Shown in pieces: positions 10,740 through 20,877 of a stretch of 64,000 bases of DNA. Below the pieces are notes generated by a model. The model saw only the letters and a program-made list of their open reading frames with translations, did no database searches and was not told the origin of the DNA. The translations under genes were made by a program, and so were the position numbers. Numbering within the stretch: the first letter of the stretch is position 1; every line of letters starts with the position of its first letter. Origin of the DNA: JALORV01 sp963724365 (GTDB taxonomy: Bacteria; Pseudomonadota; Gammaproteobacteria; Burkholderiales; Burkholderiaceae_F); NCBI GenBank assembly GCA_963724365.1, contig CAVRUR010000003.1, positions 372,001 to 436,000 of the forward strand, given 5' to 3'.

Positions 10740-11354
10740 TTAGCGCAGACCCTTGAGTTCGACGCCGAGTCCCTGCAGGTAGGCGATCACCGCATCGAGC
10801 TCGGTCTTGCCCTTCAGGGCTTCGGGCGCCTTCGCGATCTGCTCGTCGCTATACGGCACGCCGACGATACGCAGGGCCTTCATGCGCGCCTGGATGTCCG
10901 TGCCATCGAGTTTCGATTTCTCGAACCACGGATAGGCGGGCATGTTCGACTCCGGCACCACGTCGCGAGGATTGTTGAAATGGATGCGGTGCCAGTCGTC
11001 GGAGTAGCGCGCGCCCACGCGGGCCAGGTCCGGTCCGGTGCGCTTGCTGCCCCACTGGAACGGGTGGTCGTAGACGAACTCGCCTGCCACCGAGTAGTGC
11101 CCGTAGCGCAGCGTTTCGGCACGGAACGGCCGGATCATCTGCGAATGGCAGTTGTAACAGCCCTCGCGGATGTAGATGTCGCGGCCGACCAGCCGCAGCG
11201 GCTCGTACGGCTTGATGCCCTTGACCGGCTGCGTGACCTCGCGCTGGAAGTACAGCGGAACGATTTCGACCAGGCCGCCGACGGCGATGACAAGGATGAC
11301 GAGGACGATCAGCAGCGGAACACTCTGCTCGATCTTGTCGTGGGTGAGTTTCAT
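10740..11354 (-). CDS. ccoO: Cytochrome c oxidase cbb3 subunit II (monohaem)
   Basis: A 204-residue monohaem cytochrome c anchored by one N-terminal helix (residues about 10-33). The haem site is Cys66-His70 in REGCYNCHSQMIRP, a strongly conserved CcoO signature. The axial methionine candidate is in ESNMPAYPWF. I chose the ATG at 11354 (MKLTHDKIE), 40 bp after the ccoN stop; the upstream extension of the frame lies in the intergenic gap and ccoN end. Confidence 0.96.
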   Translation of the reverse strand: MKLTHDKIEQSVPLLIVLVILVIAVGGLVEIVPLYFQREVTQPVKGIKPYEPLRLVGRDIYIREGCYNCHSQMIRPFRAETLRYGHYSVAGEFVYDHPFQWGSKRTGPDLARVGARYSDDWHRIHFNNPRDVVPESNMPAYPWFEKSKLDGTDIQARMKALRIVGVPYSDEQIAKAPEALKGKTELDAVIAYLQGLGVELKGLR

Positions 11355-11394
11355 CGTGGTTCCTAGGTTTGCTCGGGTTCCGGTGCGCACCGGG

Positions 11395-12829
11395 TCAGGC
11401 GTGTGCCATCGCCGCGGGAATCGGCGCCTCGACCGCCTTGCCCGCTGCAATCGTCTTCACCATGTTCCAGGCCATCAGGAACATGCCTCCGAGGTACAGC
11501 AAGCCTCCGAGCAGGCGGATCACATAGAACGGATAGGTCGCCTTCACGCTCTCGATGAAGGTGTAGGTCAGCGTGCCATCGTCGTTGACCGCGCGCCACA
11601 TCAGTCCCTGCATGACGCCGGCGATCCACATGGCGGCGATGTAGACCACGATGCCGATCGTGGCGACCCAGAAATGCGTGGTGACCAGCCGCATGCTGTA
11701 CATCTCGGTGCGCCCATACAGCCGCGGCAGCAGGTAGTAGATCGCGCCGATCGAGATCAGGCCGACCCAGCCGAGCGCGCCCGAATGCACGTGGCCGATG
11801 GTCCAGTCCGTGTAGTGGCTGAGCGCGTTGACGCGTCTTGATCGACATCATCGGCCCTTCGAAGGTCGACATGCCGTAGAACGACAGCGAGACGATCAGG
11901 AACTTGAGAATCGGGTCGTCGCGCAGTTTGTGCCACGCACCCGACAACGTCATGATGCCGTTGATCATGCCGCCCCACGACGGTGCCAGCAGGATCAGCG
12001 AGAAGACCATGCCGATCGACTGCGCCCAGTCGGGCAGCGCCGTGTAGTGCAGGTGATGCGGGCCGGCCCACATGTAAGTGAAGATCAGCGCCCAGAAGTG
12101 CACGACCGACAGCCGGTACGAGAACATCGGACGGCCCGCAGCCTTGGGCACGAAGTAGTACATGATCCCGAGAAAGCCGGCGGTCAGGAAGAAGCCCACC
12201 GCGTTGTGCCCGTACCACCACTGCACCATCGCGTCGGTCGCGCCCGGGTAGACCGAGTACGACTTCCACAACCCCGCCGGCACGGCGGCGCTGTTGACCA
12301 GGTGCAGCACGGCGACGGTGATGATGTAGGCGCCGTAGAACCAGTTGGCCACATAGATGTGCTTGACCTTGCGCTTGACGATCGTGCCGAAGAACACGAC
12401 GGCATAGGCGACCCAGACCAGCGTGATCAGGACGTCAATCGGCCACTCCAGCTCGGCGTACTCCTTGGAGGTCGTGATGCCGAGCGGCAGGGTAATCGCT
12501 GCCGCCACGATCACCAGTTGCCAGCCCCAGAACGTGAAAGCCACCAGCGGTCCGCCCCACAGTCGCGCCTGCGAAGTCCGCTGGACCACGTAATAGCTCG
12601 TGGCAAATAGCGCGCACCCGCCGAATGCGAAGATCACCGCGTTCGTGTGCAGCGGTCGCAGCCGGCCGAAGCTGAGCCAGGGAATCCCGAAATTCAGTTC
12701 GGGCCAGCTCATCTGGGCGGCAATAATGACGCCGACCAGCATGCCAACGATGCCCCAGATCACCGTCATCACGGCGAACTGCCGCACGACTTTGTAGTTA
12801 TAGGTGTCCGCAGTGACGGCTGAGTTCAT
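11395..12829 (-). pseudogene. ccoN: cbb3 oxidase catalytic subunit I, frameshifted as sequenced
   Basis: The haem-copper catalytic subunit. Residues from MNSAVTADTYNYKVVR onward match CcoN, with the histidine-bearing PLHTNAVIFAFGG and GPHHLHYTALPDW segments. After FEGPMMSIKT the frame is lost and resumes one base later as HSGALGWVGLISIGAIYYLLP to the normal C-terminus. Removing one base near 11833-11838 (plus strand ACGCGTC) restores about 477 residues, the usual length, including the expected NALSHYTDWTIGH join. All partner subunits are intact, so a sequencing error is more likely than a true null; as read, the gene is disrupted. An FNR box lies 158 bp upstream. Confidence 0.9.
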
Positions 12830-13129
12830 GTAGTCCTCGTGCAGAAAAACGTGTGCGACCGCGCGAACTGGCGCATGCGCGGGCCGACGTGAAATGGGCT
12901 GTCCGCCTACTTGTCTGCACGGCCGACGCGGCGACCGTGCTCCGATACCCGGGTCGCATGCTACAAAACCCGCTGCTACATCGCGATTGACAAAGGTCAA
13001 CCGCGACAAAACGACCCCGCCGCGGCGACTGGATTGTCGCGGCCCGGCCAGACGATACCCTCCAATTTAGCGGTACGTCGCCCCATTCGGGTGCGCCGGG
13101 CCGCCCGTGCCCGGCAGGGGCGGGGCGAA
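12830..13129. other. Intergenic promoter region of ccoN
   Basis: About 300 bp separate the ccoN start from the ccoS stop. The only recognisable element is the FNR box at 12987-13000. No convincing small gene or RNA is visible. Confidence 0.6.
12987..13000. promoter_or_regulatory. FNR box upstream of ccoN
   Basis: TTGAC-AAAG-GTCAA is a perfect five-plus-five dyad with the same half-sites as the hemN/fnr box. It is 158 bp upstream of the ccoN start, consistent with low-oxygen activation of the ccoNOQP operon. Confidence 0.82.
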
Positions 13130-13318
13130 TCACGTGCGCGGTGCCGACCGATGATCGGCGTCGGCATCGGCATCGGCATCCGGGTCTTCGCGCAACACCC
13201 GTGCGCCGACATCGTCCAGCCGATCGAACTGTCCGGTGGTCACCGCCCACACCAGGATGGCGGCAATCGCCAGAATCAGCAGGACCGACAGCGGGATCAG
13301 CAGATACAACGAGTCCAT
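13130..13318 (-). CDS. ccoS: cbb3 oxidase assembly protein CcoS
   Basis: A 62-residue protein with one hydrophobic helix, starting MDSLYLLIPLSVLLILAIA, followed by VWAVTTGQFDRLDD, the CcoS/FixS signature. CcoS is needed for cofactor insertion into CcoN. A GTG two codons upstream (13324) is possible, but the ATG at 13318 matches the family. It follows ccoI almost without gap. The tail contains an unusual Asp-Ala run encoded by a 6-bp tandem repeat. Confidence 0.9.
   Translation of the reverse strand: MDSLYLLIPLSVLLILAIAAILVWAVTTGQFDRLDDVGARVLREDPDADADADADHRSAPRT
13157..13180. repeat. Hexanucleotide tandem repeat inside ccoS
   Basis: Four 6-bp units (GGCGTC then GGCATC three times) lie in frame near the ccoS 3' end and encode alternating Asp and Ala. 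The repeat could vary in copy number by slippage without changing frame. Confidence 0.7.
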
Positions 13319-13324
13319 CGGCAC

Positions 13325-15808
13325 TCAGCGAGAGAACGCGCCACCGGTGACGACGTTCTTCGCGCGCAGGGCGTTCGCGATGACCGCCAGCGAACTGAGC
13401 GCCATCCCTGCCGCGGCCACCGCCGGCGAGACGTATCCGAACGCGGCCAGCGGGATGATGACTACGTTGTAGACAAAGGCCCACGCCAGATTCTGGCGCA
13501 CGATGCGACGCGCGCGATGCGCGACCGCCAGTGCGAACTCGACGTCGGCCAGCCGCGAATTGAGCACGATGAAGTCGGCGCGCGCCTGCGCCAGCATCGA
13601 GCCGCCGGCCAGCGCGATCGACACATCGGCCTGCGCGATCACCGGTGCATCGTTCATGCCGTCGCCCAGCATTGCCACGCGATGGCCCGCGCCCTGCTGT
13701 CCCGCCACCCAGTGGCGCTTGCTGTCGGGGGTCTGGTGGGCGAGCGCGCGTTCTATGCCGAGTGATCGCGCCACGGCCTGCACCGGCTCGCGCCGGTCGC
13801 CCGACAGCAACACGACCTCGACATAACGATCCGTCGCTGCATCGACCAGCGCCGCGGCATCGTCACGCAGGCGCTCGCCGAAAGCGAACACCGCGAGCGC
13901 ACCCGCATCGTCGGCGAGAACGACGTAGCTCGCGGTGGACAGGCCCTCTTGCGCGACGATGGCGGCCACGCCACTGCGCTGCGGCGACAGCTTCTCGGGC
14001 AGGGCGAAATCGATTTTTCCCAGGCGGTAACGCTGCGAGCCGATCGTGGCTTCGATGCCAGCCGACGCCTCGACCCGACCCTCGGTCACTGCCGGCAGCG
14101 TGACCGGCATCGCCTGCGCGGCCTGCAGCAGGGCACGCGCATACGGGTGCGTCGACATCGTCTCCATCGCCGCGGCGACCGCGAGCATGCGCTCGGGATC
14201 GACGTCGCGCAGCAACAGCTGCTTGAGCAAGGCCGGGTCACCGGTCGTCAGCGTGCCCGTCTTGTCACACGCGAGTACATCGACTTCGGCCAGGGTCTCG
14301 AGCGCTGCGGTCCGCGCCAGCAGCACGCGCCGCTGCGCCAGTGCCGACGTCGCCGCCGAGAACGCCGCGGGCGCGGCCAGTGACAACGCACAGGGACAGG
14401 TCGCGACCAGTACCGCAATGGCATTCGGCAGCGCCTGGGACGAATCGACCAGCCACCACCCGACCACGGTCAGAACCGTGATCACCATGACCGCCCAGAG
14501 AAAATACCCCGCGACACGATTCGCAAACTCGACCACGCGCGGCCGTTCCCGTCCCGCTTCATCCACGAGACGCTGCAGGGCAGCGAGTGAGGTGGCCTCG
14601 CCGCGCCGCGTGACCTCGACCACCATCGGCTGGTCGAGGTTGACCGAGCCCGCCAGTACCGGGGCACCCGCCGACTTTTCGATCGGCGTCGACTCACCGG
14701 TCAGCCACGCCTGCGAACAACTCGAGCGGCCGTGCACGACCACTCCGTCGGCCGGAACCGTCTCGCCCGGCGGCACCAGCACGCGATCACCCACGCGCAG
14801 ACGCTCGGCGCCTACCGATTCCGTCGCGAGCGATGACGGGAACGCCACCAGCCGTTGCGCGCTCAGCATCGACTGCCGGCGTGCCGTTTCGATGTGCCCT
14901 CGCGCCGCGGTCAGTCCGCGCGCCAGCAGCCACCGTGTGCCGAGCACCAGTGCAACGAACATGGTGACGGAGTCGAAATAGACGTGGCCGCTTGCCGTTG
15001 CAGTAGACAGCGCACTGGCGCCGAAGGCGGCCCCGAGCCCGATCACCACCGGCACATCCATGCCGATGCTACCGATGCGCAACTGGCTCCACGCCGCGCG
15101 GTACAACGGTTGCGCGCTGAACAGCACCACCGGCAGGGTCAGGATCAGGCTGGCAAGCCGCAGCAGCTGCTCAATGTCCGGAGCCACATCGCCCGGCGTC
15201 GCGAAGTACATCGGCACCGAAAGCATCATCACCTGCATCATCATCAGCCACGCGATCAGCACGCGCAGCAGATCGATGCGCGCAGCATGGCGTTCGTCGC
15301 GCTCCGCGGTGCCGGTCTCGTATCCGGCACGCCGGATTTCGCGCAGCACCTCGTCGCGCGACAGCAGCTTGTCGTCAAAGGCAACGAATGCGCGCTGTGC
15401 CGCGAAGTCGACATGCGCCTGCACCACGCCGGGCAGCCGCCGCAGGCGATACTCGATCAGCAGGCCGCACGCGGAGCAGACCATGCCGCGCACATCGATG
15501 CGGGTCTGCGCGGCCGCGGACGCCACGGCAGTCGCGCTGACCGCGTCGCTGCCTGGCGCCAGCGCAGCACTCAGCGCTTCGCGGTCGCGTGCACCGGCCT
15601 GTGCGAGAAAAAGCTGTTCGGCAATGAAGGCGCAGCCGTGGCAGCAGAACGGCCGCAACGTGGCACCGACCTGCCGCTGCACGACCTTGAGTCCGGCGAG
15701 CGAGTCGCCGCAATGGTCACAGACGCCCTCGGCGGGCAGCACGGAGGGAGTTGCATCGAGTCCAGCCAAGGAAGACACCTTGGCCTTGCGTATCAGCTCG
15801 GATGGCAT
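13325..15808 (-). CDS. ccoI: Copper-translocating P1B-type ATPase for cbb3 maturation
   Basis: An 827-residue CcoI/FixI-type P-type ATPase that exports copper to the periplasm for cbb3 assembly. An N-terminal cysteine cluster (VCDHCGDSL and FCCHGC) precedes a heavy-metal-associated domain with MVCSACG. Downstream are the transmembrane CPC motif (ATCPCALSLAAP), the phosphorylation site DKTGTLTTGD, the TGES phosphatase loop, and the GDGMNDAPV hinge. I chose the ATG at 15808; the upstream in-frame start is a TTG. It precedes ccoS, and an FNR box lies about 135 bp upstream. Confidence 0.95.
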   Translation of the reverse strand: MPSELIRKAKVSSLAGLDATPSVLPAEGVCDHCGDSLAGLKVVQRQVGATLRPFCCHGCAFIAEQLFLAQAGARDREALSAALAPGSDAVSATAVASAAAQTRIDVRGMVCSACGLLIEYRLRRLPGVVQAHVDFAAQRAFVAFDDKLLSRDEVLREIRRAGYETGTAERDERHAARIDLLRVLIAWLMMMQVMMLSVPMYFATPGDVAPDIEQLLRLASLILTLPVVLFSAQPLYRAAWSQLRIGSIGMDVPVVIGLGAAFGASALSTATASGHVYFDSVTMFVALVLGTRWLLARGLTAARGHIETARRQSMLSAQRLVAFPSSLATESVGAERLRVGDRVLVPPGETVPADGVVVHGRSSCSQAWLTGESTPIEKSAGAPVLAGSVNLDQPMVVEVTRRGEATSLAALQRLVDEAGRERPRVVEFANRVAGYFLWAVMVITVLTVVGWWLVDSSQALPNAIAVLVATCPCALSLAAPAAFSAATSALAQRRVLLARTAALETLAEVDVLACDKTGTLTTGDPALLKQLLLRDVDPERMLAVAAAMETMSTHPYARALLQAAQAMPVTLPAVTEGRVEASAGIEATIGSQRYRLGKIDFALPEKLSPQRSGVAAIVAQEGLSTASYVVLADDAGALAVFAFGERLRDDAAALVDAATDRYVEVVLLSGDRREPVQAVARSLGIERALAHQTPDSKRHWVAGQQGAGHRVAMLGDGMNDAPVIAQADVSIALAGGSMLAQARADFIVLNSRLADVEFALAVAHRARRIVRQNLAWAFVYNVVIIPLAAFGYVSPAVAAAGMALSSLAVIANALRAKNVVTGGAFSR

Positions 15809-15943
15809 GCAGAAAAGAAAATGCGGCGACCGCAAAACGCATCGGGAACCGCGCCAGCGTACCCGATGCGCCCCTCCCTTGCGGCGCCGCGTGAGAACAA
15901 AAGCAACTCGGAGTGCACACTACGCAGAACTGCGCGGCGGCCG

Positions 15944-15957
15944 TTGACTCATATCAA
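15944..15957. promoter_or_regulatory. FNR box upstream of ccoI
   Basis: TTGAC-TCAT-ATCAA matches the FNR consensus at nine of ten half-site bases. It lies about 135 bp upstream of ccoI on the reverse strand. It is also 128 bp upstream of the divergent lipoprotein gene, but control of ccoI is the simpler reading. Confidence 0.72.
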
Positions 15958-16084
15958 CGCCGACGAACGGCGCCGGCACGACCGACGCCGGGCCGCGAAG
16001 CGACTGTTGGCCTGCGGAGCGGAATCTCGCCACCCGTGCCGTCATCGCGCACAATCCGGCCCTCGCCCCCCGGAACCCTGCCCC

Positions 16085-17749
16085 ATGCGGCTTCGCAGAA
16101 TCCTTCTGGCCAGTGCTGTTTCGGCGCTCGCAGTGAGCGGCTGTGGCGGCGGATCGTCAAGTTCCCCGACACCTCCGGCGCCCAACCCACCGCCGGTGCC
16201 GGCACCGCCGCCGATTTCATTGCCGCCCCTGGTGACCGACGCGGAAGTCCGTGTCTCCGCCGATTCGACCTTCGCCGCCGGCTGCTCGACTGGCAGCGGC
16301 ACCGAGTACCGCAATGCCGAGGTCGAACCCCAGGTCGCGATCAATCCGCTCGATCCGAACAACCTGATCATCAACTGGCAGCAGGACCGCTGGTCTGCTG
16401 GCGGCGCCAGCGGCGTCGTGGCCGCGACCACGACCGATGGCGGTGTCACCTGGAGCCGCGCCGCACTGCCGGCATCGCGCTGCGGCGGTGGCAACGCCGC
16501 CAACGGTGGCGACTACGCGCGCGCGACCGATCCGTGGGTGACTTTCTCGCCGAACGGTGTCGCTTACCAGATGGCGCTCGCATTCAACGGCGGTTCACTG
16601 CAGCCGGGCTCGACCAGCGCGATGCTGGTGGCGCGCTCCACGGACGGTGGGCGCAGCTGGGGTCCCATCACGTCGCTGATCGTCAGCGACAGCAGTTTCT
16701 TCAACGACAAGAACAGCATCACCGCCGATCCCACGGACGCGCGATACGTCTATGCGGTGTGGGACCGACTCGCGCTCGCCGGCGGCGGCCCGGCGATGAT
16801 GGCGCGCACCACCGACGGTGGTGTCACGTGGGAAGCCGCGACGGTGATCTACGACCCCGGCGTGCGCTCGCAGACGATCGGCAACCAGATCGCCGTGCTG
16901 CCGAATGGCACTCTGGTCAATGTGTTCACGCAGATCGATACCGGCGCCAACAACGCGAACGCGGCATCGATCCGCGTGATCCGCTCCACCGATCGCGGGG
17001 CCAGCTGGAGCGCCTCGATCAAGGTGGCCGACCTGCTTGCGGTCGGCGCGCGTGACCCGGCCACCCAGCTTCCGATCCGCGATGGATCGATCATTCCTGA
17101 GATTGCGGTTGCCCCCAACGGCAACGCATTGATCGTGTGGCAGGACGCGCGCTTCAGCGGCGGCACGGTCGACGGCATCGCGCTGTCACGCTCCACCGAT
17201 GGCGGACTCACCTGGAGTACGCCGGTGCAGGTCAACAGCGCGCGCGCAGTGGCGGCGTTCACGCCGTCCATACGGGCGCGCGCCGATGGCACCATCGGTA
17301 TCACTTACTTCGACCTGCGCAGCAACACGGCTGACACCACAACGTTGCCCACCGAGCTGATACTGGCCCGCTCGACCGATACGGTGAGCTGGACCGAAGT
17401 CCGACTGACACCGACTTTCGATCTCGTCACCGCCCCGCAGGCCGGCGGTTACTTCATCGGCGACTATTTCGGGCTCGCGGCGAATGGCAACGTGTTCATT
17501 CCGGTGTATGTGCGCACCACCGGCAGCACGACCAACCGCACGGACGTATTTGCCGTCTTCGCGCGCTCGATAGCGTCAAGCGCTGCACGTGCCGCGACGA
17601 CGTCGGTGCCGCGCACGGCAACGGCACTCACCGTGGACGAGGCTACCCGCCAGCGCGCCAGCGATCACCTCGGCCGCGTGATGGAACGGCGCATTCCGGG
17701 ATGGACGCGCTGGCGCGCCGAGACGGCCGGTCCCGGAATCGAGAGGTAA
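16085..17749 (+). CDS. BNR/Asp-box repeat lipoprotein (sialidase-like propeller)
   Basis: A 554-residue lipoprotein. The signal peptide ends in the lipobox-like AVSGC at about residue 20, followed by a glycine-serine run and a proline-rich linker (residues about 24-50). At least five Asp-box motifs of the form S/T-x-D-x-G-x-x-W follow (TTDGGVTWS, STDGGRSWG, TTDGGVTWE, STDRGASWS, STDGGLTWS). That indicates a six-bladed propeller of the sialidase/neuraminidase superfold. Catalytic arginine-triad residues cannot be verified by eye, so an exo-sialidase activity is not claimed. It is probably outer-membrane anchored. Confidence 0.8.
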   Translation: MRLRRILLASAVSALAVSGCGGGSSSSPTPPAPNPPPVPAPPPISLPPLVTDAEVRVSADSTFAAGCSTGSGTEYRNAEVEPQVAINPLDPNNLIINWQQDRWSAGGASGVVAATTTDGGVTWSRAALPASRCGGGNAANGGDYARATDPWVTFSPNGVAYQMALAFNGGSLQPGSTSAMLVARSTDGGRSWGPITSLIVSDSSFFNDKNSITADPTDARYVYAVWDRLALAGGGPAMMARTTDGGVTWEAATVIYDPGVRSQTIGNQIAVLPNGTLVNVFTQIDTGANNANAASIRVIRSTDRGASWSASIKVADLLAVGARDPATQLPIRDGSIIPEIAVAPNGNALIVWQDARFSGGTVDGIALSRSTDGGLTWSTPVQVNSARAVAAFTPSIRARADGTIGITYFDLRSNTADTTTLPTELILARSTDTVSWTEVRLTPTFDLVTAPQAGGYFIGDYFGLAANGNVFIPVYVRTTGSTTNRTDVFAVFARSIASSAARAATTSVPRTATALTVDEATRQRASDHLGRVMERRIPGWTRWRAETAGPGIER

Positions 17750-17903
17750 AGTCCGGAAGGGCCGCCCGGCGAAAGGTCCTCCTGCAGCTGGTCGAAGACC
17801 CGAGAAGCCGGAGGCTGACGGCCCGGTATGCCGCACTCGGTACCATCCTGACTGTAGCGTCGTAGACATCCGACCGATCCCGACTCCCACACACAGATTC
17901 AAC

Positions 17904-20696
17904 GTGCTCGACAAGATCTTTGGTTCCCCTCTGCACGAACACGCCGACGCGACACAACGCGTGCTCGGCGTGGCTGCACTGCCGCCGGATTCGAAAGTGC
18001 TGGCGCAGCTGCTCGGCTCCGATCCGTCGACCGACGTCCGTCGCGCTGCGGCCACACATTGCGTTGATCCGGCCGTGCTCGCAGCCGCGCTGAAAGCGGA
18101 AGCCGAGCTGTCCGTACGTTTGGCCATCGCCGCTTCTCTGGGCAAGGTCCTGGCCGCAACGGCAGACACCGGTATCGTGCGGTCCATGCTTGCGGCGCAG
18201 GAGTGTCCGGATGCTGTGCGCGCGCAAGTCGCGTTGCAGACGCAGGACGAAGAGCGACGCCGAGAAGCACTGAACGGCATTGCCGACGAGCATGCGCTGG
18301 TGGACGTCGCGCTCGGCGCCGAACGCGCCTCGGTGCGGATCGCCGCGGCCGAGCGCGTGTATGCGACCGAACCGCTGCGCCGCCTGCTGACAGGAGCACG
18401 TGACAAGGACCGCGGCGTGGCTCGCCTTGCGCGCGAGCGGCTCGACGCGATCAACCGGCGCATCGAGAACGCGGATGCTGCCGATGCGATCCTGAGTGAG
18501 GCCGAGGCGCTCGTGTCCCAGCCTGGCCCGATCGTGACAGCAGCCGTCGAACTCGATCGACGCTGGAAGGCGCTGGTCCTGGGCGACGATGAGAACCGTC
18601 GCGCGCGCTGGGACGCGGTCGGCCGACTGATGCAGCAACGCTTCGATCGCGAACTCGACGAGCAACGCGCGCACGCTCGGTTCGAGCAACGACTTGGCGA
18701 ATGGCTCGCTGCGCTACAGCCTCCTCCGGCAACCGCACTGCCCGTGTTGCGTGAACAGTTGCTCGCCCTGCGCGCTGAAGCCGGCAACGACAATGACGGT
18801 CGTGCCCTGGCGCAGCTGGAGCAGGCCGAGCGGCAGCTCGCGCAGTGGGAACAGGCGGCTCCGGCGCTCGCCGCCGCGGAGGCGCTCGTGGTGGAAGCCG
18901 AGCAGCTGGCGACCGGAACGCCGATCGACGATGCACAACTGCCGACCCGTTGGCAGGCGCTGGATCTCGCAGCCCGGACGCCAGCGCTGACCCGTCGTTT
19001 CGAGGCAGCGCTGCTCGTGATCGAGCAACGCCGGCTGGCGATCGTCCGCGCGGCCCAGCAGGAGCAGGGCGCAGCGCGACAGCAACTGCACACCGCATTG
19101 CACGAGGCCGAGCAGGCGCTGGCGGCAGGGCACTTGCAGGAGGCCCGGGCCGCCGCCGACCGCGCCCGCGCGCTGAAAGTGCACGCGGGCCTGCTGCCTA
19201 AACCCAGCGTGCAGCGGCTGAGCCGGGTCGTGCAGCAACTGGTGGAACTCGAGCGATGGCAACAGTTCGGTCAGCAGAGTGCCCGGGTCCAGTTGTGCGA
19301 ACGCGCCGAAGCACTTGTGCAGAAGACGGTCGATCCGGTTGCACTCGCGCGCGAGGTGCAGCAGCTGCGCGCCGAGTGGAAAAAGCTCGACGAGCAGCAT
19401 GCCGGAGTGCCCAAGCCACTGTGGGAGCGCTTCGACAGCGCCTGCGAACGAGCCTACGCACCCGCGGCGCGGCACTTTGCCGAGCAGAGTGCGCAGCACC
19501 GGCAGTCGCGCAAGCAGCGCGAGGATTTCATTGCGGCCTGCACCGCGCATGCGCCGACACTGCTTGTCGAGCCGCACGACTGGCGCGCCGTCGAGCGCTG
19601 GCTGCGCGAGTCCGAGGCGACCTGGCGGGGACCCAGCCTGGGCAGCGTCGAACCCGGTGCATGGAAGAAGCTCGACGCCCGCCTGAAGACGTCGCTGGCA
19701 CCGCTGCAACAAGCGTTGACCGCGGCGCGGCTGCAGGCGCGGCAGCAACGCGAGGCACTGATTGTCGAAGCGGAAGCACTGGGAGCCAGGGCCGCGGAAC
19801 GCGACACGCCGGCGCGCGTCAAGGAACTGCAGGCGCGCTGGCAGACGCATGCCAAGTCCATCGTGCTTGCGCAGCGCGATGAGCGGACCCTGTGGGAGCG
19901 CTTTCGCGCCGCATGCAACGCGGTGTTTGACGCCCGCACCGGCTCGCGCAAGGAGGCGGACGAGCGCAGGAACGTCCAGCGCAAGGCGCTCGAAGCGCTG
20001 TGCGATCAGATGGAACAGCTGGCGCAACCAGGCGACGCGGACGAGACGAAGGTTCGCGGCGCCCTGCGCGAACTGCAGGAGCAGTGGCGCAAGGCGATCA
20101 CGGAAGGCGGACCCGCAGCAGCGATCGAGGCCCGCTTCAAGACAGCGCGCACCGCCGTCGAGGACCTGTTGCGCGGACGGACCCGCGCAAGCGAAGCGGC
20201 GGGTTGGCAGGCGCTCTTCGCCAAGGAACAGCTTTGCGAGGAACTGGATACCCTCGCACTCAGTGGAGCCGATGCAGACCCAATGATCGGAGAGTCCGTC
20301 CAGCAACGCTGGTCCGCCCTGCCACCGCTGGCCGCCGACTGGGAGCAGAAGCTGCTCAAGCGGCGTGACACAACGCTGAATGCACTCGCCCCGCTCGCGG
20401 ATGCCTATGCGCGCGAGGACCACGCCGATGACATCAAGAAGTGCGTGGCAGCACGGCGCGATGCGTTGCTTGAACTGGAACTGATGCTCGGCCTGGAAAG
20501 CCCGGCCGATCTGCAGAAGGAGCGTCTCGCGGTACAGGTCAAGCACTTGCGTGACCGATTCAAGCGCACGACATCGGACAACACGGGCAGCGCCCTCGAG
20601 GTCCTGATTCACTGGTGCGCGCTGCCGGGCATCGCGGAGTCGCGCGACCGGCAGCGGTGCGAAAGAATCGTTGCAACTCTTCAGCGACGACGGTAA
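17904..20696 (+). CDS. DUF349 domain-containing protein
   Basis: A 930-residue, highly charged and helical protein with a GTG start. The N-terminal 150 residues look like HEAT-type alpha repeats (RRAAATHCV, VRLAIAASLGK). The rest contains several DUF349-type repeats, each with a W-K-x-hydrophobic core and a downstream RFRxAC-like segment (LRAEWKKLDEQ with LWERFDSAC; LQARWQTHAK with LWERFRAACNAVF). The family is widespread in proteobacteria with no established biochemical role. The composition suggests long coiled coils and a cytoplasmic location. Confidence 0.78.
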   Translation: MLDKIFGSPLHEHADATQRVLGVAALPPDSKVLAQLLGSDPSTDVRRAAATHCVDPAVLAAALKAEAELSVRLAIAASLGKVLAATADTGIVRSMLAAQECPDAVRAQVALQTQDEERRREALNGIADEHALVDVALGAERASVRIAAAERVYATEPLRRLLTGARDKDRGVARLARERLDAINRRIENADAADAILSEAEALVSQPGPIVTAAVELDRRWKALVLGDDENRRARWDAVGRLMQQRFDRELDEQRAHARFEQRLGEWLAALQPPPATALPVLREQLLALRAEAGNDNDGRALAQLEQAERQLAQWEQAAPALAAAEALVVEAEQLATGTPIDDAQLPTRWQALDLAARTPALTRRFEAALLVIEQRRLAIVRAAQQEQGAARQQLHTALHEAEQALAAGHLQEARAAADRARALKVHAGLLPKPSVQRLSRVVQQLVELERWQQFGQQSARVQLCERAEALVQKTVDPVALAREVQQLRAEWKKLDEQHAGVPKPLWERFDSACERAYAPAARHFAEQSAQHRQSRKQREDFIAACTAHAPTLLVEPHDWRAVERWLRESEATWRGPSLGSVEPGAWKKLDARLKTSLAPLQQALTAARLQARQQREALIVEAEALGARAAERDTPARVKELQARWQTHAKSIVLAQRDERTLWERFRAACNAVFDARTGSRKEADERRNVQRKALEALCDQMEQLAQPGDADETKVRGALRELQEQWRKAITEGGPAAAIEARFKTARTAVEDLLRGRTRASEAAGWQALFAKEQLCEELDTLALSGADADPMIGESVQQRWSALPPLAADWEQKLLKRRDTTLNALAPLADAYAREDHADDIKKCVAARRDALLELELMLGLESPADLQKERLAVQVKHLRDRFKRTTSDNTGSALEVLIHWCALPGIAESRDRQRCERIVATLQRRR

Positions 20697-20877
20697 GTCC
20701 GGATCAACCATGCAGCGGCTGACTGCCGCTTTGAACTTTGGTCAGGGCTTCGCTGCACTGGAGCTGGATCCCTCCGGAGAATCGAACTCCCTGAAGCGCT
20801 AAGAGCGGAACCCTTCAGGAGTGGCCGGAAGGGCAGTGGAACTCCTGCAGACCGCGATCACAGTGGTCCCCCAAGAG

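Noticed and set aside
18714..20711. 665-codon open frame opposite the DUF349 gene
   Set aside because: Composition is that of an antisense shadow; the plus strand has consistent DUF349 repeats.
20760..20830. tRNA-like stretch (reverse strand GGAGTTCGATTCTCC resembling a T-arm)
   Set aside because: The T-stem is imperfect and no matching acceptor, D-arm or anticodon arm can be drawn within 90 bases.
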